A DNA stretch of 64,000 nucleotides from Shewanella corallii (GTDB lineage: Bacteria > Pseudomonadota > Gammaproteobacteria > Enterobacterales > Shewanellaceae). Each line of letters starts with the position of its first letter. Position 1 is the stretch's first letter. Positions 17,617 through 26,771 of this stretch are shown here, in pieces. Position numbers and translations under genes: made by a program. The DNA lies in the NCBI RefSeq assembly GCF_023349125.1, contig NZ_JAKIKT010000001.1, positions 744,001 through 808,000 of the forward strand, given 5' to 3'. A model generated the notes under the pieces. That model did no database searches. It was not told the origin of the DNA and saw only the letters and a program-made list of their open reading frames with translations.

Positions 17617-17866
17617 GGTAACTGACTGTTTTTATTGTTTGTCATAACCCTAACATGATGAATCCCTGATAAGAAGTGTTCAGCTATCTGCCCTTATTTT
17701 TCATAATTCTTCATCCAGTGGCGGAGCTTTTGTCACATTTGTAATCCAGTACGCATTTAGCGGGCTGATTACAGAGACAGGGCGGCATTATTTTGCGTCT
17801 TTTTATGGAAAGATACGTCTAACAGTCCGGTGCCACCTGAGGGCGCCGATTTCCGAGGATAAAAGC

Positions 17867-19063
17867 GTGCAAAGCAACAGATTCAAAGAGTGGGGATTAA
17901 TCCTCAAATTGTTTGGCGGCATAGTGCTGGGGGCCGGAGTTGGCCTGGTAGCCGATGAAAATGCCATGGCCGTGGTGAGCTCCATTAAATACACCCTGGG
18001 CCAGTTTATTTTCTTTATGGTGCCTTTAGTGATTATTGGCTTTATTGCGCCGGCGATTACCCGCCTCAGGCACAATGCCAATCGTATGTTGGGGGCCGCT
18101 ATCTCCATCGCCTACCTGTCTGCTGTAGGCGCGGCGACTATGGCGTATTTTGCCGGATTGTGGATTATCCCTCATATGTCGGTGCCCACCTCCATTGAGG
18201 CATTGCGTCATGTGCCTGAGGCGGTATTCAAGCTGGACATTCCACCTTTGATGTCAGTTATGAGTGCCCTGGTCACCGCCATCGTATTGGGGATTGCTGT
18301 GCTGTCCACCAAGGCCAAACAGTTTGAAGCCCTGCTGGGTGAATTTGAATCTATCATGCTGCTGGTGGTTAAAGGCATGGTGATCCCCGTATTGCCTTTC
18401 TTTGTGGCGGCCACTTTTGCGGGATTGGCCTATGAAGGCACATTGACCGAGCAGCTACCGGTATTCCTTAAAGTGGTGGTGCTGGCGATTATCGGCCATG
18501 TGATCTGGCTGGCGGTGCTCTATGGCATTGGCGGCGCTCTTTCGCGTAAGAACCCCTGGCAGGTACTGCGCCATTACGGCCCGGCTTACCTGACGGCGGT
18601 GGGTACCATGTCCAGCGCAGCCACTTTACCGGTAGCACTGGAGTGCGCCGGTAAGTCTCCTGTGCTGAGACGAGACACTGTGGATTTTGCTATTCCACTG
18701 GGAGCGACCATTCATCTGGCAGGCTCTGTGCTGACCGAAACCTTCTTTGTGATGGTGATTTCCCTCATGCTGTATGGCGCGCTGCCATCTATGGGCACCA
18801 TGGCGCTGTTTATCCTGCTGTTTGGCATTTTCGCCATTGGTGCGCCGGGTGTGCCGGGAGGGACAGTAATGGCCTCCATGGGCCTGGTGGTTGGTGTGCT
18901 TGGCTTTGATGCCACGGGCGTGGCCTTGTTGCTGGCAGTGTTTGCGCTGCAGGACAGCTTTGGTACTGCTACCAATGTGACCGGTGATGGTGCCATTGCC
19001 CTGATGTTGGAAGGCCTGTTCCCCGGCTCTGATTCTGCATCGTCCCAGGTGGACAAAGTATAG
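17867..19063 (+). CDS. Dicarboxylate/amino acid:cation symporter (DAACS family)
   Basis: 398 residues with eight TM helices plus re-entrant loops. The first hairpin motif is GTMSSAATLPVALECAG and the TM8 region carries FGTATNVTGDGAIALML, the positions that bind substrate and sodium in GltPh-type transporters. The substrate could be glutamate, aspartate, a dicarboxylate or serine/threonine; the motifs do not decide. The start is GTG at 17867 with GAGG 8 bases upstream. A 250-base upstream region separates it from the oxygenase gene. It is followed by a GC-rich hairpin and then the sigma-factor gene. Confidence 0.9.
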   Translation: MQSNRFKEWGLILKLFGGIVLGAGVGLVADENAMAVVSSIKYTLGQFIFFMVPLVIIGFIAPAITRLRHNANRMLGAAISIAYLSAVGAATMAYFAGLWIIPHMSVPTSIEALRHVPEAVFKLDIPPLMSVMSALVTAIVLGIAVLSTKAKQFEALLGEFESIMLLVVKGMVIPVLPFFVAATFAGLAYEGTLTEQLPVFLKVVVLAIIGHVIWLAVLYGIGGALSRKNPWQVLRHYGPAYLTAVGTMSSAATLPVALECAGKSPVLRRDTVDFAIPLGATIHLAGSVLTETFFVMVISLMLYGALPSMGTMALFILLFGIFAIGAPGVPGGTVMASMGLVVGVLGFDATGVALLLAVFALQDSFGTATNVTGDGAIALMLEGLFPGSDSASSQVDKV

Positions 19064-19094
19064 TATCGGGCCTGAACCCGAGATTGCTTTAACA

Positions 19095-19117
19095 CCCCGG
19101 GGAGTTTGTTCCCCGGG
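19095..19117 (+). terminator. Possible terminator after the symporter gene
   Basis: Stem CCCGGGGA/TCCCCGGG with a 6-base loop, 32 bases past the stop, but without a real T tract (ACTTTG). Confidence 0.45.
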
Positions 19118-19177
19118 ACTTTGCGGCTAAAATTGCCGGTATCTCATTCCAGCAAACGTCTGTCCCCGGATAACACT

Positions 19178-19714
19178 ATGGAACATCACTGGCAGCTCCA
19201 TAAAGCCAAACTGCGAAGTTATCTTGCCCGCCATCTTAACCATGATGCCGACACAGATGACATTCTGCAGGAGGTCTACATTAAGGCGCACACTCAGTGG
19301 CACACCCTGAAATCTCAAACCAGTTTGAGCGCCTGGCTGCATCGCATTGCCTATAACACTTTGATGGACCATTTTCGCCAATCAAAGCCCTGGGATGAGT
19401 TACCTGATTCTCTGGAGTCACCTGACGCAGACGAAACCGAGATGGCGCACCAGCAATTGTCTGAGTGTTTGCGCCCTTTGATGGAAGAGTTACCGGAGAA
19501 ATATCGTGTGCCACTGGAGATGGCTGATCTGGATGGTAAGAATCAACAACAGGTGGCGGATGAACTCGGATTGTCCCTGTCCGGTGCCAAGAGTCGCGTT
19601 CAGCGCGGCCGGATACTGCTCAAAGAGAAGTTCACTGCCTGTTGTGATATTGAGGTTGGCCGTGGCGGAGTGACTTCATTCAGTCCCAAAAAACCGGGAT
19701 CTCAACGCTGCTGA
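19178..19714 (+). CDS. sigZ: ECF-type RNA polymerase sigma factor, SigZ-like
   Basis: 178 residues from the ATG at 19178. Region 2 is DADTDDILQEVYIKAHTQW, then SAWLHRIAYNTLMDHFR. Region 4 is LPEKYRVPLEMADLDGKNQQQVADELGLSLSGAKSRVQRGRILLKEKF. After it a short tail with CCDIEV is seen in SigZ-type factors. The family recruits RNA polymerase to stress promoters. No anti-sigma gene is adjacent, unusual for ECF factors. Frames upstream of 19178 extend the reading but lack a ribosome site and family similarity. Regulon unknown. Confidence 0.85.
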   Translation: MEHHWQLHKAKLRSYLARHLNHDADTDDILQEVYIKAHTQWHTLKSQTSLSAWLHRIAYNTLMDHFRQSKPWDELPDSLESPDADETEMAHQQLSECLRPLMEELPEKYRVPLEMADLDGKNQQQVADELGLSLSGAKSRVQRGRILLKEKFTACCDIEVGRGGVTSFSPKKPGSQRC

Positions 19715-19738
19715 AAGCCCGGCTTGATTATTAGGTGG

Positions 19739-20044
19739 TTAAAGCACGGCTTCAAAACACTCCAGCTTTGGTGGGCCTGCATAGATATCCTTGCGGCCTT
19801 TACCTGCATTGGCATGGGCCTTACGGAAGGCGTCTGACTTGGTCCAGGCTTCAAATGCCTGTTTTGATTCCCAGATGGCGTGTGAAGAAAACAGGGTGAA
19901 CTCTTCACTACTTTCGCCCTGCAGCAGATTGAAGGATTTAAAACCCGGCACTGTCTCCAGATAGCTGTCACGGCCAGCCCAGATATCGATAAAGTCCTGT
20001 TCACAGCCAGGTTTAATTTTGAAGCGGTTCATGGCGATATACAT
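19739..20044 (-). CDS. Antibiotic-biosynthesis-monooxygenase (ABM) fold protein, IsdG/HmoA-like
   Basis: A 101-residue dimeric ferredoxin-like domain protein. NRFKIKPGCEQDFIDIW at the start, then PGFKSFNLLQGESSEEFTLFSSHAIWESKQAFEAW and a final HANAGKGRKDIYAGPPKLECFEAV match ABM proteins, including heme-degrading IsdG/HmoA types. The Asn near the N-terminus and the Trp in HAIWES fit heme-degrading members, but no iron-transport gene is adjacent and no Fur box was found, so the function is open. AAGGA lies 8 bases before the ATG at 20044. It converges with the sigma-factor gene. Confidence 0.82.
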   Translation of the reverse strand: MYIAMNRFKIKPGCEQDFIDIWAGRDSYLETVPGFKSFNLLQGESSEEFTLFSSHAIWESKQAFEAWTKSDAFRKAHANAGKGRKDIYAGPPKLECFEAVL

Positions 20045-20215
20045 GTCTGCATTCCTTTCTTTAATGGCTGAGCGATAGACGCTCGCGCAGATTCAACCTT
20101 TGAGAGGTCACCCTAACTTGTCCTTTGTCTATCGACAAGCCTTTGAAAACAGATGGCTATGATTTCATTTATCGTTTAAGTGCAAGCTTGTTTCCGAATG
20201 AAGCAGGCAATAAAA

Positions 20216-20242
20216 AAAAGCCAGCGCTGGGCGCTGGCTTTT
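20216..20242 (-). terminator. ettA terminator
   Basis: Perfect AAAAGCCAGCGC/GCGCTGGCTTTT stem with a short loop and T runs; 19 bases past the ettA stop. Confidence 0.92.
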
Positions 20243-20260
20243 CAAGGGACAAGAGTAAGC

Positions 20261-21928
20261 TTATTTGCTCATACGCTTGTACTTCAGACGGTGCGGTTCT
20301 ACCACATCGGTGCCATAGGTGTTCTTCAACCAGGTTGAGTACTCAGTGTAGTTACCTTCGTAGAAGTTCACCTGACCTTCATCACGATAGTCCAGGATGT
20401 GGGTACAGATACGGTCGAGGAACCAACGGTCGTGGGAGATCACCATGGCACAGCCAGGGAATTCCAGCAGAGCCTCTTCCAGTGCACGCAGGGTTTCTAC
20501 GTCAAGGTCGTTGGTTGGTTCGTCGAGCAGCAATACGTTACCGCCAGCCTGCAACAGCTTGGCCAAATGTACACGGTTACGCTCACCACCGGACAGCTGA
20601 CCGATAATCTTCTGCTGATCGCCACCACGGAAGTTAAAGCGACCCACATAGGCGCGGCTCGGGATTTCAGTGTTGTTGATACGCATGATGTCCTGACCAC
20701 CGGAAATCTCTTCCCATACTGTGTTCTTGTCATTCATGGAATCGCGGAACTGTTCAACCGAAGCAATTTGCACTGAATCACCCAGTGAGATTTCACCGCT
20801 GTCCGGTTGCTCTGCGCCACTGATCATACGGAACAGGGTCGATTTACCCGCACCGTTGGCACCGATAATGCCGACGATAGCGCCTTTGGGTACAGAGAAA
20901 GACAGGTTGTCGATCAGTACGCGGTCGCCATAGGTCTTGGTCAGGTTGTTGACTTCAATGACCTTGTCGCCCAGACGTGGTCCAGGTGGAATGAAGAGTT
21001 CGTTGGTCTCGTTACGACGCTGGTAATCACTGGTGTTCAGCTCTTCAAAGCGGGCCATACGGGCCTTACCTTTGGACTGACGACCCTTGGCACCCTGACG
21101 TACCCACTCCAGTTCTTTGGCAATGGTCTTTTGACGGGCGCTTTCGGCGGCAGATTCCTGCTGCAGACGGGCATCTTTCTGCTCCAGCCAGGAGGAGTAG
21201 TTACCTTCCCATGGGATACCTTCACCACGGTCCAGTTCCAGAATCCAGCCAGCGGCATTATCCAGGAAGTAACGGTCGTGGGTAATTGCCACAACAGTAC
21301 CTGAATATTCCTGCAGGAAGTGCTCAAGCCAGGCTACAGACTCGGCGTCCAGGTGGTTGGTCGGTTCGTCCAGCAGCAGCATGTCTGGTTTTTCCAGCAG
21401 CAGGCGACAGATAGCGACACGACGGCGCTCACCACCAGACAGCACCTCAATTTTGGCATCCCATTCAGGCAGACGAAGAGCATTGGCTGCACGTTCCAGA
21501 ATGTTGTCCAGGTTATGGGCATCCTGAGATTGAATGATAGCTTCCAGTTCACCCTGCTCTTTGGCCAGGGCATCGAAGTCGGCATCTGGCTCAGCATATG
21601 CGGCGTAAACTTCGTCCAAACGGGTCAGAGCGTTTTTGGCCTCAGACACTGCTTCTTCGATGGCTTCACGAACGGTTTGCTCAGGATCCAGTTTTGGCTC
21701 CTGTGGCAGGTAACCGATTTTAATGCCTGGCATAGGGCGGGCTTCACCCTCAATTTCGGTATCGATACCGGCCATAATGCGCAGCAGGGTAGATTTACCC
21801 GAGCCGTTCAGACCCAAAACACCAATCTTGGCGCCTGGGAAGAAGCTTAACGAAATATCTTTGAGGATCTGCTTTTTGGGGGGAACGATTTTCCCTACCC
21901 TCAGCATGCTGTAAACAAACTGAGCCAT
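20261..21928 (-). CDS. ettA: Energy-dependent translational throttle protein EttA (ABC-F)
   Basis: A 555-residue ABC-F protein with two nucleotide-binding domains and no membrane part. The first P-loop is LGLNGSGKSTL (about residues 36-46), the first signature is VLSGGERRRVAI, followed by DEPTNHLD. The second P-loop is GANGAGKSTL, with QLSGGERNRVHLAKLL and DEPTNDLD. The arm and linker between the domains (DARLQQESAAESARQKTIAKE) are of the EttA type. EttA binds the ribosomal E site and gates entry into elongation according to the ADP/ATP ratio. CAGGA is 7 bases before the ATG. It is single, with a strong terminator. Confidence 0.97.
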   Translation of the reverse strand: MAQFVYSMLRVGKIVPPKKQILKDISLSFFPGAKIGVLGLNGSGKSTLLRIMAGIDTEIEGEARPMPGIKIGYLPQEPKLDPEQTVREAIEEAVSEAKNALTRLDEVYAAYAEPDADFDALAKEQGELEAIIQSQDAHNLDNILERAANALRLPEWDAKIEVLSGGERRRVAICRLLLEKPDMLLLDEPTNHLDAESVAWLEHFLQEYSGTVVAITHDRYFLDNAAGWILELDRGEGIPWEGNYSSWLEQKDARLQQESAAESARQKTIAKELEWVRQGAKGRQSKGKARMARFEELNTSDYQRRNETNELFIPPGPRLGDKVIEVNNLTKTYGDRVLIDNLSFSVPKGAIVGIIGANGAGKSTLFRMISGAEQPDSGEISLGDSVQIASVEQFRDSMNDKNTVWEEISGGQDIMRINNTEIPSRAYVGRFNFRGGDQQKIIGQLSGGERNRVHLAKLLQAGGNVLLLDEPTNDLDVETLRALEEALLEFPGCAMVISHDRWFLDRICTHILDYRDEGQVNFYEGNYTEYSTWLKNTYGTDVVEPHRLKYKRMSK

Positions 21929-22277
21929 GGTTAATTCCTGTGTTCAAAATTGGCCGCAGTTTACTAAATTGCAGCATTTACTGCCAGAGAGTAGCGTGGT
22001 GTTACTACTCATGGATGATGAAAAAACATTCGCTATTCATTGCTTTGTTGGAGGATTGAACAAGTTGAGGGATAGCTCTTTTTGTTCCTGGTATTTACAC
22101 CCTGGATTCTACTATCAACAGTATAGTAGGTTGAATGGGACGGCTCGGTTTGGTGACATGAGTTGCTGGTACTACAACAAATACATATAGACTGGTTCGA
22201 AAATCCTCCAGTTGTCTGATAGTGTTTTATTGGCGTTGGTAACGGATTGATCGCTTTTCCATATTGAGGAAGATGAG
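21929..22277. other. AT-rich gap upstream of the phospholipase-like gene
   Basis: 349 bases with composition unlike the flanking core genes. One 87-codon plus-strand frame (21927-22190) overlaps the ettA start, has no recognisable motif and is not called. No clear promoter could be assigned. Confidence 0.5.
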
Positions 22278-23339
22278 ATGATTTTCTTGAGACAGTTTCT
22301 AAACGTTATAATCGTTTTGTTAATTTACGCCCCATGGGAACGAACAGAAGCGTTTCAGCTTGATTTAGATAGCAAATTGAAATCAGAAAATGGTGCGTGG
22401 TATTTCAATGATAGTAAGTTTATTAGTGGTAAAGGAGTTCCGGTTCATGAATCATTGATTCTGAAATCCGTTCTGGCCGCGAATCTTCCTCAACTGAACG
22501 ATGAGGAAAAAGTAAATTTAATAGAAGATCTAGTTATAGGTGTCCGCTGGAATGATGACCCTCTTCAAATGTTTCGCCAAGACATTTTAGGGGGCGCCTT
22601 AACGTTCAAGCATTCTTGTAAAAAAGATATTGCAGAAAAAGTGGATTCAGAATGGGATTTGCACTACAGAACACATTGCGGAGACATGCAGTTTTTACAT
22701 GCTATGGCCAGTAGTGAATCAGAGGTAGCAGCAGATACATACAAAAAAATGATTGCTTGGATGGAGTATTCGTATCGGGTGGCGACGGGCTCATTACATG
22801 GGGATCTTTACTTTAAAGGCGTTCATTACCGGATGACGGGAGAAAATGCAAAAATATTTAAATCGATAATGCTTGAGGGAAATCCTAAAAGGAAAATGTG
22901 GAGAGCGGACGGACTATTTAGTTTGAAATGTAAAAGGCGCTCAGATTTAAAATGTGAACAAATTCCATTTAGCCAAGAAACAACACGCAATATTGCTTTG
23001 GGTTCATTACTTCATGTATTGCAAGATTCATTCTCTAGGTCACATACAGCAAGGAACTCTTCGGGGGAGTTGCTATATTTTGGTTTTTATAATGATCAAC
23101 GCCAAATTCTTCATAATGCTCTTGATAGGGAATATGTCCCACCAACCGAAATTGAGTTGATAAATATATCCGCGAAGATTATTGAGGCAGTAGTTAATGA
23201 TAGATATAGAGATTACCCATTTGACAAAGTTATAAGAACAGAGCTGGACAGCTGGGGAGAGGTTTCGAAGGAAGTTATAGTGCCCGCATTACGGCCTGTC
23301 CGTATGGAGTCCAAGGCTACCGATTTAGGATTGATGTAA
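22278..23339 (+). CDS. Predicted secreted zinc-dependent phospholipase C / S1-P1 nuclease fold protein
   Basis: 353 residues with an N-terminal hydrophobic export signal (about 5-19, cleavage perhaps after AFQ). The zinc-ligand spacing of bacterial phospholipase C is seen: His57 in VPVHESL, Asp93-Asp94 in VRWNDDP, His141 in QFLHAMA, then His246-x3-Asp250-x5-His256 in HVLQDSFSRSH, and His279-x3-Asp283. In Bacillus PLC the last pair is His-x3-Glu. The S1/P1 nuclease family shares this fold, so phospholipid or nucleic acid could be the substrate. An AGGAAG lies before the ATG. It is AT-rich and alone between core genes, which suggests transfer. The name is inferred from motif spacing, not from full similarity. 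Confidence 0.62.
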   Translation: MIFLRQFLNVIIVLLIYAPWERTEAFQLDLDSKLKSENGAWYFNDSKFISGKGVPVHESLILKSVLAANLPQLNDEEKVNLIEDLVIGVRWNDDPLQMFRQDILGGALTFKHSCKKDIAEKVDSEWDLHYRTHCGDMQFLHAMASSESEVAADTYKKMIAWMEYSYRVATGSLHGDLYFKGVHYRMTGENAKIFKSIMLEGNPKRKMWRADGLFSLKCKRRSDLKCEQIPFSQETTRNIALGSLLHVLQDSFSRSHTARNSSGELLYFGFYNDQRQILHNALDREYVPPTEIELINISAKIIEAVVNDRYRDYPFDKVIRTELDSWGEVSKEVIVPALRPVRMESKATDLGLM

Positions 23340-23440
23340 CACTCAAATTTTAGTTATGGACGTAAGGAATTGCCCACGGCTCAAACTCTTCTTCGATACT
23401 TGATTTTGTAAAACATGATCAGTTAAGACCTCTTTAGCCA

Positions 23441-23472
23441 AGCGGGCTGCAACTCTTCAGTAGCAGCCCGCT
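23441..23472 (-). terminator. Probable terminator between convergent PLC-like and MFS genes
   Basis: Ten-base stem AGCGGGCTGC/GCAGCCCGCT with a 12-base loop, 32 bases past the MFS stop. T tracts are weak on both sides. Confidence 0.6.
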
Positions 23473-23504
23473 TTAGTACAGTACCTTTAAGATATCGTCT
23501 CGGG

Positions 23505-24719
23505 TTAAACGACAGCAAGCTGATTACGCTCAATCGGCTTATCGTTAATTGGCAGGTGCAGAATACCTGCGATAAAGGCCAGTACCACAGTGGCATACCA
23601 GATCGCATCGTAGGAGCCGGTAATGTCGTACAGGCGGCCACCGGCCCAGGCACCCAGGAAACTGCCGACCTGGTGGGTGAAAAACACCAGACCGTACAGG
23701 GTCGACAGATAACGGGCACCGAAAATCTGACGTACCAGGCCTGAGGTCAAAGGCACAGTGCCCAGCCAGCAAAAACCAATGGCAGCGCCGAATATGGCGG
23801 CGGTATCCACGGTGACAGGCAGCATCACAAAGGCACCGATAACCGCAGTACGCATCATATACAAAGCACACATCACGTGGCGTTTGTTGAATCTGTCACC
23901 CATTACGCCCCAGAAGTAGGAACCGAAGATGTTGAAGATACCCACATAAGCCAGAGCCATGGCTGCGCTGGAGGCTGGCAGGTGTTTATCTGCCAGATAA
24001 GAGGGCAGGTGGGTGGCAATAAACATCACATGGAAGCCACACACAAAGAAGCCAGCATGGATCAGCCAGTAGCCTTTGTGATGGAAGGCTTCACTCAGCG
24101 CCTGTTTCAACGTCTGTTCCGGTACTGGAGTCGTTTGATTCTGGCCGTCTGGCTTTGCTGCTGTGTTCATAAACAGACCGAAGGCAGCCATGACTGAGCA
24201 CAGAGCGGCGAATACCATCATTGCTTGCTGCCAGCCAAAATCACTCAACAGATACTGAGCGCCGGGGATCACCGCAAACATGCCGAAAGAACCTGCGGCC
24301 GTTGTCAGGCCAAAGGCCTTGGCAGCATGTTCGGCAGGCACGACTTTGGCCACGGCACCAAGAATAATGACATAGCTGGTGGCACTCAGGCCCAGACCGA
24401 CCAAAGCGCCCAGTGAGAACAGCAATACACTTGGCTCAGTGGCTATTGAGGTCAGGTATAAACCCAGGCCATAGGCTATTGAGCCACCAATGACCACGCG
24501 CTTGGCACCAAAGCGGTCAGCAGCCATTCCCACAAAGGGTTGAAACACGCCGAACAACAGGTTCTGCAGCGCAATGGCAAAGCTGAAGAACTCGCGGCCA
24601 GTGCCGAAAAACTCGGAAACCGGCATCATGAAAATGCCGAATGATTGTCTAATCCCCAGACAGATGATCAATATCCCTATCCCCAACCAAACCAGCAGGG
24701 GGAAGCGGAAAATACTCAT
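23505..24719 (-). CDS. MFS transporter
   Basis: About 404 residues from the ATG at 24719 with twelve predicted TM helices. Between TM2 and TM3 lies GMAADRFGAKRVVIGG, the MFS loop motif; a similar GVMGDRFNKRHV repeats between TM8 and TM9. The sequence style resembles the oxalate/formate-antiporter-like (monocarboxylate) MFS group, including SYLADKHLPASSAAMALA, but the substrate cannot be named. Twenty-eight further in-frame residues upstream lie inside the small gene that precedes it, so the shorter start is chosen. It is separated by 8 bases from that small His-rich gene and is probably cotranscribed with it. Confidence 0.88.
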   Translation of the reverse strand: MSIFRFPLLVWLGIGILIICLGIRQSFGIFMMPVSEFFGTGREFFSFAIALQNLLFGVFQPFVGMAADRFGAKRVVIGGSIAYGLGLYLTSIATEPSVLLFSLGALVGLGLSATSYVIILGAVAKVVPAEHAAKAFGLTTAAGSFGMFAVIPGAQYLLSDFGWQQAMMVFAALCSVMAAFGLFMNTAAKPDGQNQTTPVPEQTLKQALSEAFHHKGYWLIHAGFFVCGFHVMFIATHLPSYLADKHLPASSAAMALAYVGIFNIFGSYFWGVMGDRFNKRHVMCALYMMRTAVIGAFVMLPVTVDTAAIFGAAIGFCWLGTVPLTSGLVRQIFGARYLSTLYGLVFFTHQVGSFLGAWAGGRLYDITGSYDAIWYATVVLAFIAGILHLPINDKPIERNQLAVV

Positions 24720-24727
24720 AGAAAAAC

Positions 24728-24928
24728 TCAGTGATGGTGGTGGGCAGAGTCGCCCTGACGGGTGTTTTGTTCGCCGGTTGAATGCTGACCGCCCTGATGG
24801 CAACCGGCCTGTGTAGCATGACTGGCCAGCAGCTCAATCAAGCCGGGCGTGTGGTGTACTACCAGCAAGGTGGCAGTCAGCAGCAGTGTCATTCGACACA
24901 GCTGGGCACGCAGGGATTGGGAGAACAT
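24728..24928 (-). CDS. Small His-rich protein with a hydrophobic N-terminus
   Basis: 66 residues from the ATG at 24928. A basic start and hydrophobic segment (about residues 11-25, CRMTLLLTATLLVVH) look like a signal peptide or anchor. The mature part is polar with two His, a CHQGGQH element and a terminal HHHH just before TGA, a pattern suggesting metal binding. The stop is 8 bases before the MFS start, which supports a real operon partner. I do not recognise the family; it resembles in style the short Cys/His-rich DUF2946-like proteins near copper genes but without their double Cys motif. Small size keeps the confidence low. Confidence 0.45.
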   Translation of the reverse strand: MFSQSLRAQLCRMTLLLTATLLVVHHTPGLIELLASHATQAGCHQGGQHSTGEQNTRQGDSAHHHH

Positions 24929-25357
24929 AAACAATGCCTAATGTAATGAAAGCCGCGCAGTTTACTGGGCCGATCACAGTTTCTCCAATAACAAATTGCC
25001 CTTGCCCCTATGCCTCAGGTGCATAGTGTGAAGGTATTCGTGATTTGGAACTGGCTCCAAAGGGAATTTGGCACAAAGACGGCAGGTAAACTGAATGGCG
25101 ACAATGCACGTAGCAAGATAGGGGACAGGAATTGAGTTTACGTTTTGCCGAACAAGTCAGGCTGTTCATGTCAAAGCCTTGTGCGAAAAGGGATTGTCGT
25201 TTGCAGGCTGTGTGAAATAGCGACGATGAACGGATTTCTATACAGCCTTGCAACATTTTCAGGATGACTGGACTGTGATTGTGATCAATCGCGGAGTAGA
25301 ATACCGCGCAACCCTACGATTAAGAATAAGTTTATTAATTTAACAGCCGGAGTGACC
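24929..25357. other. Intergenic region between the MFS operon and glyA
   Basis: It holds divergent promoter regions. A quasi-palindrome around GTGATTGTGATCAATC (25270s) resembles CRP/FNR half-sites but fits neither consensus fully. No PurR or MetR box of the E. coli glyA type was found. No gene is supported. Confidence 0.4.
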
Positions 25358-26611
25358 ATGCTGACTAAAGACATGAACATCGCGGATTACGATCCCGACC
25401 TGTTTGCGGCGATTGAGGATGAGACCCGTCGTCAGGAAGAGCACATTGAACTTATCGCCTCCGAGAACTACACCAGTCCTCGCGTAATGCAGGCGCAGGG
25501 TTCTCAGCTGACCAATAAGTACGCCGAAGGTTATCCGGGTAAGCGCTATTATGGTGGTTGCGAGTATGTCGACAAAGTAGAAACCCTGGCTATCGAGCGC
25601 GCTAAAGAACTGTTTGGTGCCGTGTATGCCAACGTGCAGCCACACTCAGGTTCTCAGGCTAACCAGGCCGTCTATATGACTCTGTTGAAGCCAGGCGACA
25701 AGGTACTGGGCATGAACCTGGCACACGGTGGTCACCTGACTCACGGCTCACCGGTTAACTTCTCCGGCAAGCTGTATGACATCATTCCTTACGGTATCGA
25801 TGAAGCGGGCAAGATTGATTACAACGAGCTGGAAACTCTGGCCGTTGAGCACCAGCCAAAGATGATTATTGGTGGCTTCTCTGCCTACTCAGGCGTGGTT
25901 GATTGGGCCCGTATGCGTGAAATCGCTGACAAAGTGGGTGCTTACCTGTTTGTGGATATGGCTCACGTAGCAGGTCTGATTGCAGCCGGTGTTTACCCGG
26001 ACCCACTGCCACACGCTCACGTAGTGACCTCTACCACTCACAAGACCCTGGCCGGTCCTCGTGGCGGCATCATTCTGTCTGCCCATAATGACGAAGATCT
26101 GCACAAGAAGCTGAACTCTGCCGTATTCCCGGGTGGTCAGGGCGGTCCTTTGATGCATGTTATCGCCGGTAAAGCGGTGGCCTTCAAAGAAGCACTGGAG
26201 CCAGAGTTCAAGGTATATCAGGCGCAGGTTGTGGCTAACGCCAAAGCTATGGTGGAAGTGTTCCTGGAGCGCGGCTACAAGATTGTTTCCGGTGGTACTG
26301 AAAATCACCTGATGCTGGTGGACCTGATCGACAAAGATATCACGGGTAAAGAAGCTGACGCTGCTCTGGGCCGCGCCAACATCACAGTGAACAAGAACTC
26401 AGTGCCAAACGACCCTCGCTCTCCGTTCGTGACTTCCGGTATCCGTATCGGTACGCCTGCCATCACCCGTCGTGGCTTTAAAGAAGATGAAGCCAGGTTG
26501 CTGACCGGTTGGATCTGTGACGTGCTGGATGACGTGAACAACGAAGGCAACATTGAGAAGGTGAAGCAGCAGGTTCTTGAGCTGTGTGCCAAATTCCCTG
26601 TGTATGCCTGA
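25358..26611 (+). CDS. glyA: Serine hydroxymethyltransferase
   Basis: 417 residues, closely collinear with E. coli GlyA. It interconverts serine and glycine with tetrahydrofolate as one-carbon acceptor, using PLP. The lysine that holds PLP is in [16 protein letters not shown]; the N-terminal [14 protein letters not shown] and mid-region [19 protein letters not shown] are typical. The GTG at 25352 is in frame, but GGAG lies 5 bases before the ATG at 25358, and the E. coli protein starts there. It precedes nrdR on the same strand, with a hairpin between. Confidence 0.98.
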   Translation: MLTKDMNIADYDPDLFAAIEDETRRQEEHIELIASENYTSPRVMQAQGSQLTNKYAEGYPGKRYYGGCEYVDKVETLAIERAKELFGAVYANVQPHSGSQANQAVYMTLLKPGDKVLGMNLAHGGHLTHGSPVNFSGKLYDIIPYGIDEAGKIDYNELETLAVEHQPKMIIGGFSAYSGVVDWARMREIADKVGAYLFVDMAHVAGLIAAGVYPDPLPHAHVVTSTTHKTLAGPRGGIILSAHNDEDLHKKLNSAVFPGGQGGPLMHVIAGKAVAFKEALEPEFKVYQAQVVANAKAMVEVFLERGYKIVSGGTENHLMLVDLIDKDITGKEADAALGRANITVNKNSVPNDPRSPFVTSGIRIGTPAITRRGFKEDEARLLTGWICDVLDDVNNEGNIEKVKQQVLELCAKFPVYA

Positions 26612-26701
26612 ATCCTGAATTGATGCTGATGGATTGAGTAATTTACCCAGATATGAGGTAGCTCAGCTTTTTCCATTGGTGTAAATAGGATAGACTTTGA
26701 T

Positions 26702-26735
26702 GGCCGCCGGCAGCTTGACTGCCCGGCGGCCATTT
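26702..26735 (+). terminator. glyA terminator
   Basis: Nine-base stem GGCCGCCGG/CCGGCGGCC with a 12-base loop, then ATTTTGAT. It stands 90 bases past the glyA stop and 37 bases before nrdR. Confidence 0.7.
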
Positions 26736-26771
26736 TGATCTATATCCAGTTAAGGCTCTGCCGGAGGCACA

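Noticed and set aside
21927..22190. 87-codon plus-strand frame at the ettA start
   Set aside because: It overlaps the ettA start region antisense and lacks motifs; its second half looks somewhat protein-like, so it might be a gene remnant, but evidence is too weak.
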